64,000 nt of DNA from Herbaspirillum sp. 3R11 (GCF_004563925.1 NZ_SPNJ01000001.1:434001-498000), one strand, 5' to 3'. Counted from the first letter of the stretch, positions 42,021-50,057 are shown. Notes: a model not told the origin generated them from the sequence alone. Made by a program: numbers and translations.

Positions 42021-43132
42021 TGAGCAATGACGACGATGTGACCCTGACCGTGAACGGATACGACTACGGCGGGTGGACGGAGGTTGACATCAATGCTGGC
42101 GTCGAACGCCAGGCACGTGACTTTTCTCTCGGCATTACATGGGAATGGCCGGGCAGCGGTGCAACGGCTGTTCGCATCAGGAAGAACGACCGCTGTGAAG
42201 TACGCATCGGGAATGACCTGGTGCTGACTGGCTACGTATTCGCTACTCCAATCGAATGGGACAAGAAGCAGATCCAGCTGACAGTCAAAGGGCGGTCGTT
42301 GACGGCCGATCTGGTGGATGCATGCCCGGACGATAAGCCTGGTCAATGGCGCAACCAGAGCATTGAAAAGATTGTCCGCGCCCTGGTAGCGCCGTATGGC
42401 ATTCAGGTGGTGAATGAAGGGCGAGACGCCACGGTGGTAAAGGATCATACGGTCAAGCCAGGGGAAACGGTGTTTGAGTCAATTGACCGACTGCTGACGG
42501 TGTCTCGCCTGTTCTCCACCGATGACGGGCGGGGCCGGTTGGTGATGGCGCGGCCGGGTAGTAAGGGCTGGGCGGCCAATGCGTTGGAGCTGGGCGTCAA
42601 CCTGTTGACGGGTAATGCCCCCCTCGATTTTTCGTCGGTGTTTTCTGAGTACGTTTGCAAGGGGCAGAAAAGCTCTTCCGATGACGATGAAGACAACGAG
42701 GCGAGCGCGGAGGTATCTGCAAGCGCCAAGGATGAGCGCATGGATCGCCATCGACGGCTTGTGATTCATGAGTCGGGACAGGTCAGCAAAGAACTGGCTC
42801 AGTGGCGAGCCGATTGGGAGCGTGAACATCGCATCAGTAAAGCACTGGAGGCAACGTACAGCGTCCAAGGCTGGCGGCAGTCCAATGGCCAGCTATGGCT
42901 GCCGAACCTGATGGCGCGCCTGATAGATCCCATAGCCGGTTTCGACCGCGACATGCTGATTGCGGAGGCTGGATATCACCGAAGCCGGCAGCGTGGGACG
43001 TTGACAACAATGAAGGTAGCGCCTCCAGACGGATTCGAGCCCGAGCCGAATGACAAGCGTAAGCGGCAAAAACTCAAGAAGTCGAAGGACGGCTTTGAAT
43101 ATTTGCTGCCTGCAGATTGGGAGAAAAATTAA
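42017..43132 (+). CDS. Baseplate hub protein (Mu gp44/P, gpD-like)
   Basis: The 371-residue protein has VNGYDYGGWTEVDINAGVER and FSLGITWEW, then RCEVRIGNDLVLTGYV, matching the Mu P family, which is structurally like phage T4 gp27/P2 gpD. The C-terminal third contains a charged linker (SSDDDEDNEASAE). Start and stop overlap neighbours. Confidence 0.92.
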   Translation: MMSNDDDVTLTVNGYDYGGWTEVDINAGVERQARDFSLGITWEWPGSGATAVRIRKNDRCEVRIGNDLVLTGYVFATPIEWDKKQIQLTVKGRSLTADLVDACPDDKPGQWRNQSIEKIVRALVAPYGIQVVNEGRDATVVKDHTVKPGETVFESIDRLLTVSRLFSTDDGRGRLVMARPGSKGWAANALELGVNLLTGNAPLDFSSVFSEYVCKGQKSSSDDDEDNEASAEVSASAKDERMDRHRRLVIHESGQVSKELAQWRADWEREHRISKALEATYSVQGWRQSNGQLWLPNLMARLIDPIAGFDRDMLIAEAGYHRSRQRGTLTTMKVAPPDGFEPEPNDKRKRQKLKKSKDGFEYLLPADWEKN

Positions 43133-43668
43133 TGAGCGCGGATACCCTTTTGGCGCGTTGTACTGTGGTGCTGTCGAACCCGAAGTCGAAGACGCAGCGT
43201 CTGCAGGTGCGAGTCCTGGCTGGCGAGACCAAGGATGACATGGAGCTGTTTGAGCAGTATGGCATCACATCGGTGCCGCTCAACGGTGCCGGTGGCCTCG
43301 CGTTGTTCTTCGGCGGGGATCGCTCCCATGGCGTTGTGATCATGCCGGGCGATAAACGCTATCGGCCTACCGATCTGGAGCCGGGTGAGCTGGCGATCTA
43401 TACGCACGAAGGCGCGAAGATCGTCATGCGCAAGGGGAAGATCATCGAGGTGGAATGCGACGAATACCGCGTAAAGACGAAAGTCTATTCCGTGGAAGCC
43501 GAGCAGACGATCTCGCTGAAGTCGTCAGCTTTTGACCTGGCCGCAGACACTGCCAAGTCGTCAGCGGCGCTGCAGGCTCCGGATGTCGTGTTGGGTGGCA
43601 AGAGCATGGTCAGCCACCGACACAACGAACACGACGGACCACAGACAGGAGGTCCGATCAATGGCTGA
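43132..43668 (+). CDS. Baseplate spike protein (Mu gp45-like)
   Basis: From the ATG at 43132, overlapping the upstream stop, the protein has 178 residues. FEQYGITSVPLNGAGGLALF and GDRSHGVVIMPGDKRYRP are typical of Mu gp45, with a C-terminal beta-helical repeat region and a final histidine-rich VSHRHNEHDGPQTGGPI that could bind metal at the spike tip. Confidence 0.92.
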   Translation: MSADTLLARCTVVLSNPKSKTQRLQVRVLAGETKDDMELFEQYGITSVPLNGAGGLALFFGGDRSHGVVIMPGDKRYRPTDLEPGELAIYTHEGAKIVMRKGKIIEVECDEYRVKTKVYSVEAEQTISLKSSAFDLAADTAKSSAALQAPDVVLGGKSMVSHRHNEHDGPQTGGPING

Positions 43669-44065
43669 CGCATCGGAAGACGAACGCCGAGCATTGCTGC
43701 GGCGTGCCGCGATTATCAGCTTGTTCTCGTGGCGTCGAGCGGATCCAAGCGACCAGCCCGACGACAGTGACCAGCTGGGATGGTGGGGCGATAGCTTCCC
43801 CAGCGTTGCGAACGACCAGACCGGATCCCGGCTTTACCTACTGCGGCGGCGGACGCTGGTGGAACAGACTCTGCGCGACGCCGTTGAGTACGCGCAGGAG
43901 GCACTGGCTTGGTTTGTCGAGGACGGACATGCCAGCGCCGTGACCGTGACGACAGAGCGACGCGGCACCAGTACGTTGGCGATGCGAGCGGTCATTGACC
44001 TACTCAATGACGATCCCCTGGTGCTGGAACTTGACGATATTTGGAGTGTGATACATGCCGTTTAA
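43661..44065 (+). CDS. Baseplate wedge protein (Mu gp46, gp25-like)
   Basis: The ATG at 43661 overlaps the upstream stop by 8 bp and gives 134 residues. FSWRRADPSDQPDDSDQLGW and GWWGDSFPSVANDQTGSRLY match the gp46 family, and TLRDAVEYAQEALAW follows. It links spike and baseplate J. Confidence 0.9.
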   Translation: MADASEDERRALLRRAAIISLFSWRRADPSDQPDDSDQLGWWGDSFPSVANDQTGSRLYLLRRRTLVEQTLRDAVEYAQEALAWFVEDGHASAVTVTTERRGTSTLAMRAVIDLLNDDPLVLELDDIWSVIHAV

Positions 44066-45101
44066 CTCGGATTCTTTACCCGTCATCATCAAACGGTCGA
44101 GAGCGGATCTTGCTCCGGCCAGCAGCAGCGGTGCGCTGCGTCGCTCAGACGCGGAAGTACTGGCTCGGGTCCATGGCGGCACCAGCTTCGCGCTGCGCGA
44201 ACATCAAAAGACAATCGCCGACGAGATGCTGCCTGACACGTGCAGCGACGAGATGATATTGCGGCAGGCGAACCTCCGGCTGCAGCGGGGTCTGCTGCCC
44301 GCGACGACGGCCGCTGGCAGCATCATATGCACCGGTCAGGCCGGCGGGGTTGTAACAGCGGGTGCGATCTATCAGACCGAGGACGGGCGGCGTGTCGTCG
44401 TGAGTGTGGACACGCCGCTGGCTGGTAACACGGTGGTTCCAGCAGTCTCCCTGGTCGCCGGTGCGGCCGGAAACATTGAGGCCGGCACCGCGCTCACTGC
44501 AGTCTCGCCGGTTGACCAGGTCAACGACGCTGCCGTGGTTGGGGGGGCGGGCATTGCCGGCGGGACCGAGCAGGAGACGACTGCGCAACTGCGGGCGAAG
44601 GTCATCCGCTCATACCGGATCGTCGCGCACGGCGGATCGGCTGACGATTACGAGACATGGGGGCTGGAAGTTCCTGGTGTTACTCGCGCCTGGTGCCGCC
44701 GCAACTGGTTCGGTCCGGGTACGGTCGGCCTGTTCATCATGTGCGACGGCAATCCGAATCCATTTCCTGATGCGGCCAAGCTCGCGGAGGCGCAGACGTA
44801 CATCGAGACGGTGTATCCGGTCGGCGCGGATCTGGCGGTCTTGGCTCCCACGCCGAAGCCGGTGCATTTTGTGATTCACCCGGTTCCGGACACGGTCGCG
44901 GTGCGAGCATCTATCGATGCTGCTCTGCGAGACTTGATCTTTTCCGAAGCGGCCCTCGGTACAACGCTACTGCACACACACCAAACGCAGGCTATCAGCA
45001 ACGCTACTGGCGAGGAGGATCACGGCTTGATCGCGCCGGCGGGGAATGTGGTTGCGGCACCAGGCGAGTTGATTACGTTCGGAGATATCGCATGGGCATA
45101 G
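44055..45101 (+). CDS. Baseplate J-like protein (Mu gp47)
   Basis: The 348-residue protein matches baseplate J: GTALTAVSPVDQVNDAAVVG, GGTEQETTAQLRAKVIRSY and APTPKPVHFVIHPVPDTVA are characteristic. It forms the wedge that triggers sheath contraction. It overlaps both neighbours. Confidence 0.93.
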   Translation: MPFNSDSLPVIIKRSRADLAPASSSGALRRSDAEVLARVHGGTSFALREHQKTIADEMLPDTCSDEMILRQANLRLQRGLLPATTAAGSIICTGQAGGVVTAGAIYQTEDGRRVVVSVDTPLAGNTVVPAVSLVAGAAGNIEAGTALTAVSPVDQVNDAAVVGGAGIAGGTEQETTAQLRAKVIRSYRIVAHGGSADDYETWGLEVPGVTRAWCRRNWFGPGTVGLFIMCDGNPNPFPDAAKLAEAQTYIETVYPVGADLAVLAPTPKPVHFVIHPVPDTVAVRASIDAALRDLIFSEAALGTTLLHTHQTQAISNATGEEDHGLIAPAGNVVAAPGELITFGDIAWA

Positions 45102-45682
45102 CCGAAGACTATCTCGACCAGATGCGTCAGCTGCTGCCGCCTGGTCCTGCGTGGGACGTGGCGTTCGGCGACGAGGTCGACCAGGTACTGCAGGGCTTGG
45201 CTGCAGAGTTTGCCCGCGTCGACGCACGCGGCGACGATCTGCTGGCCGAGATGTATCCGGCAACTCTGCGCGAGCTGCTGACGGATTGGGAGCGCGTCAT
45301 GCAGTTGCCAGATCCCTGCTTGGGTGACAGCCAAGGATTTGAAGAGCGCCGCACGGCGGTGATCCGCAGGATGATCGTCGGCGGCGGGCAAAGCGCTGTG
45401 TACTTTGAGGGGATCGCAGTGAGCATGGGGTATCCCGACGCCGAGGTGGTTCGACATCGAGCGCCGCGCTTCGGCAGTTCACGTTTCGGTCGCGACCGAT
45501 TCGGTAGCTGGGCGCAGCAGTTTTTTTGGACGCTGCAGTTAGGTACGCCGCGACCAGGAGGCCGGCGCTTTGGCGTCTCCGTGTGGGGTGAGCGCTTCGG
45601 GTCTAACCCGAACGAAGGTATCGAATGTGTGGTGCGGCGATGGGCGCCTGCACACACCATCGTCAATTTTGAATACGACTGA
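45092..45682 (+). CDS. Tail protein (Mu gp48, DUF2313)
   Basis: The 196-residue protein has the DUF2313 pattern LDQMRQLLPPGPAWD and DDLLAEMYPATLRELLTDWE, with LPDPCLGDSQGFEERRTAV. It attaches fibres to the baseplate. The tail-fibre gene starts 11 bp later. Confidence 0.92.
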   Translation: MGIAEDYLDQMRQLLPPGPAWDVAFGDEVDQVLQGLAAEFARVDARGDDLLAEMYPATLRELLTDWERVMQLPDPCLGDSQGFEERRTAVIRRMIVGGGQSAVYFEGIAVSMGYPDAEVVRHRAPRFGSSRFGRDRFGSWAQQFFWTLQLGTPRPGGRRFGVSVWGERFGSNPNEGIECVVRRWAPAHTIVNFEYD

Positions 45683-45693
45683 CAAGGATAAAT

Positions 45694-46491
45694 ATGGATT
45701 TTCCAAAGAGCGTAGCCGGCGTTGGTCTGGTGGATGGTAAGTTCGTCGACGAGAACAAGGCGACTGGCCAGGCGGGGTCGTTGATCCCTAGCGCGTGGGG
45801 TAATGCGGTTACCGACGAGCTTTTGAACGTGGTCCGTGCTGCCGGTCTGAATCCGGCCGAGGGCAACAATACGCAGCTCCTGCAGGCCATCGGCATTATG
45901 CTGGCCAATCAAGGATCTGCACTGAACCGCTATCCAACAGTGCCGGCGGTGAAGGGTGACGACGAAATCTACGTCCGGGGGCGTGGTGAGATGATTTGGA
46001 CGGAGACCGCCTACTTTGTCGGGTATCGGTCGCCGCATTGCGGCCGCCCTGTCGACGGTCACACGAACGTCCCGTTGACCCGCGAAGTCGACGCGGTCGG
46101 TGGACTTTTGTCGAAAACGGATTACGCCGGATTGTGGGCTTATGCTCAGGAGCAAGCGTTAGTCGTGACGCAGGCTGTATGGACCGCAAACGTAGGCGCA
46201 CACTACTTTGTAGACGTTTCAGGGACTCAGTTCCGTATCCCCGATCTGCGCAACATGTTCCGCCGATTTACCGGAACTGACGCTGACACTGCAAATGCAA
46301 GAACGCTGGCCACGAAACAGGCATTCACGGTCCAGACCCACTCGCACACCTTCATGGGATCTGTGCAGGCCGTCGGTGCCGGCGGCTACCCCGTACCGTA
46401 TGGCGGCGGTGCGTCGAATGTGACAAATGCTGCAGGAAGTGCTGAGACCCGTCCCGTCAACACTGGCTACGCCCCTCGGCTTTACGCGTAG
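45694..46491 (+). CDS. Tail fibre/collar protein with switchable C-terminus (expressed cassette A)
   Basis: The 265-residue protein has a constant N-terminal part (1 to about 197; FPKSVAGVGLVDGKFVDENK, then IPSAWGNAVTDELLNVVRAA) and a collar-like segment with FRIPDLRNMFRRFTGTDAD. At TANARTL the crossover motif CACTGCAAATGC (46287-46298) begins the variable C-terminus of about 67 residues, which includes THSHTF and ends AETRPVNTGYAPRLYA. Four alternative C-termini lie inverted downstream. The fibre tip should decide receptor binding, so cassette choice would change host range. Confidence 0.92.
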   Translation: MDFPKSVAGVGLVDGKFVDENKATGQAGSLIPSAWGNAVTDELLNVVRAAGLNPAEGNNTQLLQAIGIMLANQGSALNRYPTVPAVKGDDEIYVRGRGEMIWTETAYFVGYRSPHCGRPVDGHTNVPLTREVDAVGGLLSKTDYAGLWAYAQEQALVVTQAVWTANVGAHYFVDVSGTQFRIPDLRNMFRRFTGTDADTANARTLATKQAFTVQTHSHTFMGSVQAVGAGGYPVPYGGGASNVTNAAGSAETRPVNTGYAPRLYA

Positions 46492-46692
46492 AGGCGCGGG
46501 GCGTAGGCCGTGTGCTTCGGAGCCGTCTCAGCGGTCCCTGTTGGCTGGACTATGCCGCCGACGTTGGCCAGGTTCGCACTGGAGCCGGACGAATACCGAT
46601 TGACGCCGCCCGTATCGGATCCGCGTAGCGTGTGATCGTGGCTCTTCAACGTGTCGGCCTTGTACGAACCGAGCGTTCTTGCATTTGCAGTG
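46482..46692 (-). other. Silent fibre cassette B
   Basis: From the site at 46692 the frame reads ANARTLGSYKADTLKSHDHT and ends AYAPRLYA with TAA at 46482-46484. Its end overlaps the end of expressed cassette A by 10 bp, both strands coding YA-stop. Confidence 0.85.
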
Positions 46693-46703
46693 ACACAGTC
46701 GGC

Positions 46704-46917
46704 CTATGCGTGGATTCTCGGCGCATAGGCGGTGTGCCTTGGGGCCGTTTCAGCTGAGCCGGTGGTCAAGGTGTTGGCGAGCGATACATCGGACGAAAGG
46801 TCGGCAAGCGATTGAATGCCTGCGCCAATTGCATATACCGCACGTCCCCGCTGCACATGGGAGTGCGATTTAAACGTGTCGGCCTTGTAGGAACCCAAGC
46901 CCCTGGCATTTGCAGTG
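46704..46917 (-). other. Silent fibre cassette C
   Basis: The frame reads ANARGLGSYKADTFKSHSHV, continues IGAGIQSLADLSSDVSLANT and ends TAYAPRIHA with TAG. It shares KADT and SHxH with cassette B but diverges in the middle. Confidence 0.85.
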
Positions 46918-46928
46918 ACGCGGTCGCT

Positions 46929-47187
46929 TTACGCGTGCAGCCGTGGCGCATAGGCGGTACTCACTGGACGCGTCTCTGTCGAGACGCGAGGCAGGCCCCC
47001 TGAGCCGTCCTGGGTCGCCGGGCCAATAGCGGTGGCAGGGGTAGTTGCCACGGCTATCGCAGCGTTCACAAAATCGTTGACCGTACTACCGCCCTGGTAG
47101 CTCTTATTCGAGTTTGTGGTGCTTTGATGGAGGTGACGCTGGAAGGCATCAAGCCGCCAAGTTCCGAGCGCTCTCGCATTTGCAGTG
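46929..47187 (-). other. Silent fibre cassette D (longest)
   Basis: The frame reads ANARALGTWRLDAFQRHLHQ, has a middle rich in small residues (FVNAAIAVATTPATAIGPAT) and ends TETRPVSTAYAPRLHA. It is about 45 bp longer than the others. Confidence 0.85.
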
Positions 47188-47198
47188 ACATGGTCGGA

Positions 47199-47412
47199 TC
47201 AAACGTAGATACGCGGGCAATAGGCTGTGTGTTTCGGTGCAGTCTCGGCCGTTCCTGTGGACGTAGTAACGATATAACCCGACAGTTCGCGCGGCGTATT
47301 GTTGTTACCTTGCGCAAAGCCGATCCCCGCTTGATTACCAGTTTGCGCACTATGGGCGTGGCTTCGAATCGAATCTAGTTTGTACGAGCCTAGCACCCTC
47401 GCATTTGCAGTG
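47199..47412 (-). other. Silent fibre cassette E
   Basis: The frame reads ANARVLGSYKLDSIRSHAHS, continues GIGFAQGNNNTPRELSGYIV and ends AETAPKHTAYCPRIYV with TGA. It is the outermost cassette and its site (47401) differs just upstream of the core. Confidence 0.85.
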
Positions 47413-47487
47413 TGACTGACAGTATGTGTTTGTGACGCGCCGAAGTCGGCGTCGTTATTTATTTTTCACTTTTCAAAAGGAGCATTC

Positions 47488-47841
47488 ATGAATCAGATCG
47501 ATGTTTATCAAACGGACGCCAACAGCATCTTTACCTTCGCAGCGAAAGCCAACGAGCTGGCGCAATCGCCTGGCACATTCAACATTCCCTACGGCGCAAA
47601 GCTGACTGCGCCGCCGGCACGTCCGGCTGGAAAAGCTGCCCTCGCTGTGGGGGAGTCATGGATTCTGGTAGACGACCATAGCGCAACGGCGTTCTATCGC
47701 ACGGATACGGGCGACAAGTACGAATTCAATACGGCGATCATCGTCGACGGCAGCGCCGTCATTTACAGCGGCTACGGAGAGGTGCCGGCATGGTTGACAG
47801 ATGTCGAGCCGGAACCGGCGGAAGTTCCTGCAGCGGAGTAA
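47488..47841 (+). CDS. Small tail-fibre assembly-like protein
   Basis: The 117-residue protein follows AAAAGGAG and reads MNQIDVYQTDANSIFTFAAK; ESWILVDDHSATAFYRTDTG resembles the recurring segment of tail-fibre assembly/chaperone proteins encoded after fibre genes. It lies outside the invertible region and would serve all cassettes. Its last 70 bp overlap the recombinase gene end on the other strand. Confidence 0.65.
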   Translation: MNQIDVYQTDANSIFTFAAKANELAQSPGTFNIPYGAKLTAPPARPAGKAALAVGESWILVDDHSATAFYRTDTGDKYEFNTAIIVDGSAVIYSGYGEVPAWLTDVEPEPAEVPAAE

Positions 47842-48824
47842 TGCTCTTGCCGAAGCTGCAGGAGCTGCTTGCGGCCGAGGGGACTGCGAGTCAGCTTTCT
47901 GGCCAGCTCCCTGCCGTCAGGATGGTAGTAGCGCAGCAGCATGCGCGTGTCGACGTTTCCGTTCACCTTAGCCAGCTCGTGGATTTGAAACACTGTCGCC
48001 ATCTGCGACGTACCTTCATGGCGAGTGTCATGGAATCTCAAGTCGCGGAAATAAGCGTTGTTTGGTTTGCGGCAGTGCTTCTTGCATAGCTCTTCGTATT
48101 TGGTCCTGGCGCGTTTGCGGGCGCGTATGAATGCCCGCGTCACCGAGCCAGGCTGAATTGTGAATATGCGACCGCGCATCGGCTTGCCGACCACCCAACA
48201 ACGCAGGGCTTCTTTGGCGATGGGGGTGAGTGGAACGACGCGGGAACGGCCGTTCTTGGTGTGTGGCAGTCGGACGGTGCCGTGCTGCAGGTCCAGATTC
48301 TCTCTGCAGATCCCGGTTACCTCAGACCGCCGCATGCCTGTTTCCCTTGCGACGACAAATATGGTCGGAAACTCCGGCGATCTTGTCGATCCGAGTATCC
48401 ATGCGCTCTCGTCCTTCGGGCATTCTGATTCCGGTATCCCGCGCAGTCGGATCTGATCAAAGAAGCGGCGGTCACGTGCGTCATTGACTGCAGGACGGCG
48501 GACGAGCTGCACCGGATTGGCGAGCCAGTCGTATCCCCAGTCTTTCCGGATGACGGTGTACACATGGGACAAAAATGCGAGGCGACGCGTGACGGTGGAT
48601 GCGGCTTTGGTGGTCAGCCAGGAGTCGCGAATCTCGATGATGTTCGTGTTCTTCACTCGCTCGACAGGACGACTGGCCAGCCGAGTAGAGAGCCATTGCT
48701 TTGCGATGGATGCTTCGGCCGCATGGCCCTTTTTTAATAACGAAATCTCCGAAAGATATCGCTTGATCGCTTGGGCGAGGGTGAGGGGGATTCGCGGGGC
48801 TTTCTGATGGAAGCTATTTTTCAT
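47772..48824 (-). CDS. Rci-like shufflon tyrosine recombinase
   Basis: The 350-residue protein is a second tyrosine recombinase, unlike the tRNA integrase. A SAM-like N-terminal domain (about 15-105) is followed by a catalytic domain with Arg165 (TGMRRSEVTG), Lys190 (HTKNGRSRVV), His265/Arg268 (FHDTRHEGTS) and nucleophile Tyr299 (LLRYYHPD). HDTRHE plus RYxHP is the Rci-type signature of plasmid shufflons. The usual GH motif before the Tyr reads GN (Asn290), an unusual change. The gene faces the cassette array and very likely inverts it. Confidence 0.85.
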   Translation of the reverse strand: MKNSFHQKAPRIPLTLAQAIKRYLSEISLLKKGHAAEASIAKQWLSTRLASRPVERVKNTNIIEIRDSWLTTKAASTVTRRLAFLSHVYTVIRKDWGYDWLANPVQLVRRPAVNDARDRRFFDQIRLRGIPESECPKDESAWILGSTRSPEFPTIFVVARETGMRRSEVTGICRENLDLQHGTVRLPHTKNGRSRVVPLTPIAKEALRCWVVGKPMRGRIFTIQPGSVTRAFIRARKRARTKYEELCKKHCRKPNNAYFRDLRFHDTRHEGTSQMATVFQIHELAKVNGNVDTRMLLRYYHPDGRELARKLTRSPLGRKQLLQLRQEHYSAAGTSAGSGSTSVNHAGTSP

Positions 48825-48853
48825 TATAAAAAGCCCCGATTTTTACACTGAAA

Positions 48854-48867
48854 TGCAGACGTCTGCA
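48854..48867. repeat. Palindrome TGCAGACGTCTGCA, copy 6
   Basis: Perfect 14-bp palindrome (A before, C after) 30 bp upstream of the recombinase start codon. Confidence 0.85.
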
Positions 48868-48879
48868 CAACAACAACAA

Positions 48880-48903
48880 AGCCGCCTGTGTGCGGCTTTT
48901 TCT
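48880..48903 (+). terminator. Hairpin terminator between recombinase and holin genes
   Basis: AGCCGC (48880-48885) pairs with GCGGCT (48892-48897), then a T-rich tract. Confidence 0.75.
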
Positions 48904-48916
48904 TTTGGGAGAAGAA

Positions 48917-49306
48917 ATGCCGGAACCAATTACATCATCGTCGACCGCAGCGGGGCTGGTGATGGTCGGGGGAATTAGCGCTGTATCGCTGCTGGCCGGC
49001 TTAGACGCGGGGGCGCTTATCGGCGCCTTCGCTGGCGCTGCGGTGTTTGTCCTGCGGGCGAAGGAGATGGGGCTGCTGGTACGCAGTTTCTATTTTTTGG
49101 CATCGATGATTGCCGGCTATATCGCTTCTGCCGAGCTGGTACGTCTGACTGTAGTACACGACCGCGGCGTGGCTGCATTGGTGGCTGCTGCCCTGGTCGT
49201 GACGATCTTGAATCGCGGCATGGACTGGGCCGCGAGCATGGATTTTTCGGATCTCGTCGTCAACGTGGGCGAGTGGCTTAGCAAATGGAAAGGACCGAAG
49301 CAATGA
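48917..49306 (+). CDS. Putative holin (three membrane helices)
   Basis: The ATG at 48917 after GGGAGAAG gives 129 residues with hydrophobic segments near 10-30, 32-48 and 58-75, and possibly a fourth near 85-98. It ends with a charged tail (KWKGPKQ). It opens the lysis cassette. Holins form the lesions that time lysis. Confidence 0.78.
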   Translation: MPEPITSSSTAAGLVMVGGISAVSLLAGLDAGALIGAFAGAAVFVLRAKEMGLLVRSFYFLASMIAGYIASAELVRLTVVHDRGVAALVAAALVVTILNRGMDWAASMDFSDLVVNVGEWLSKWKGPKQ

Positions 49307-49623
49307 GTTTTTATCTCCTTAAGGCATCACCCTTTGATCAGGCACTGCTGCTCCTGCAGCTTTTGATCTGCCTCGGCATCTGCGCACGCTTGCTGTTGTA
49401 TCGAAAGCGCTATGCCAGTCACAAGGTCAGCATGTCGGCCATCGCGTGGGCATTGATCGTCGCCTACGGCTGGATAGCAATCCGGATTCTGACCGGCCAG
49501 TATTGCGGCCCCGTCGATCCAGGAGAGGTGGCGGCAAGCGCCGGCGTTTTGATCGCAGTGGTTCGGTCGCGTGGAAACATTGCGCGCTTTCTGATCGCAG
49601 GTTCTTATCAAGGGGTGAAGTGA
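49303..49623 (+). CDS. Second holin-like protein (3-helix type)
   Basis: The ATG overlaps the first holin stop. The 106-residue protein has helices near 12-33, 44-62 and 75-90 (ALLLLQLLICLGICARLLLY). It resembles the Phage_holin_3 family by pattern. One of the pair may be an antiholin. Confidence 0.75.
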   Translation: MSFYLLKASPFDQALLLLQLLICLGICARLLLYRKRYASHKVSMSAIAWALIVAYGWIAIRILTGQYCGPVDPGEVAASAGVLIAVVRSRGNIARFLIAGSYQGVK

Positions 49624-50057
49624 TGGATGAACTGAGACTGCTCCTGCAGCGCGGCAAGAGCACCAACGTAAGCACACCAGGGACATTGCACATCGACGGA
49701 AAGTTCGAGTGCCACACCTTGGAGGATATCGTCCGCGCACCAGGCGTAAAGGTCTATGGACGGACGGCTATTCCAGCGGGCATCTACGAGGTGCAGCTGA
49801 CGTTCAGCCCCAAGTTCAGCCCCAAGTACGGCGGCCTGGCTATTCCTCTCCTGGTCGCAGTGGCGAACTTTTTGGGGGTGCGGATCCATTGGGGCAACAA
49901 GGCTGAAGACACCGATGGATGCATCCTGGTTGGCGATGCGCCGGCAGTCGATTGGCTGGGACAAAGCCGCGTCGCGTTTGATCGGCTCTACGCAAAGCTG
50001 CAGGCCGCCGTCGACGCCGGCAAGAAAATTACCATAGAGATTCGGGAGGCGGCATGA
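49623..50057 (+). CDS. DUF5675-family protein, candidate lysis enzyme
   Basis: The ATG at 49623 overlaps the holin stop and gives 144 residues. Segments ECHTLEDIVR, IPAGIYEVQLTFSPKF and RIHWGNKAEDTDGCILVG match the DUF5675 pattern. His89 and Cys100 (RIHWGN...TDGC) recall the His/Cys catalytic pair of YkuD L,D-transpeptidase-like folds. It is the only soluble protein between the holins and Rz, where an endolysin is expected, and no lysozyme, amidase or transglycosylase is present elsewhere. The enzymatic role is an inference. Confidence 0.75.
   Translation: MDELRLLLQRGKSTNVSTPGTLHIDGKFECHTLEDIVRAPGVKVYGRTAIPAGIYEVQLTFSPKFSPKYGGLAIPLLVAVANFLGVRIHWGNKAEDTDGCILVGDAPAVDWLGQSRVAFDRLYAKLQAAVDAGKKITIEIREAA

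Larger units (their letters stand above)
46287..47412. other. Tail-fibre shufflon: five cassettes with inverted crossover sites
   Basis: CACTGCAAATGC followed by NAG occurs at 46287-46298 (plus strand) and, inverted, at 46681-46692, 46906-46917, 47176-47187 and 47401-47412. Every copy reads ACT-GCA-AAT-GCN-AGN in the coding frame (TANAR), so any inversion between the first and another copy replaces the fibre C-terminus in frame. Each cassette then shows a HxH motif and an ending of AETxPxxTAYxPRxxx. Intergenic space is about 10 bp per cassette. The 996-bp stretch 46492-47487 is therefore stored coding sequence. An Rci-like recombinase lies just downstream. Confidence 0.9.

Noticed and set aside
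47066-47350. 94-residue minus frame crossing two fibre cassettes
   Set aside because: It is out of the cassette frame and crosses a crossover site; the in-phase cassettes explain the DNA.
46287-47412. Diversity-generating retroelement (template/variable repeats)
   Set aside because: No reverse transcriptase, and the cassettes differ throughout rather than at adenines.
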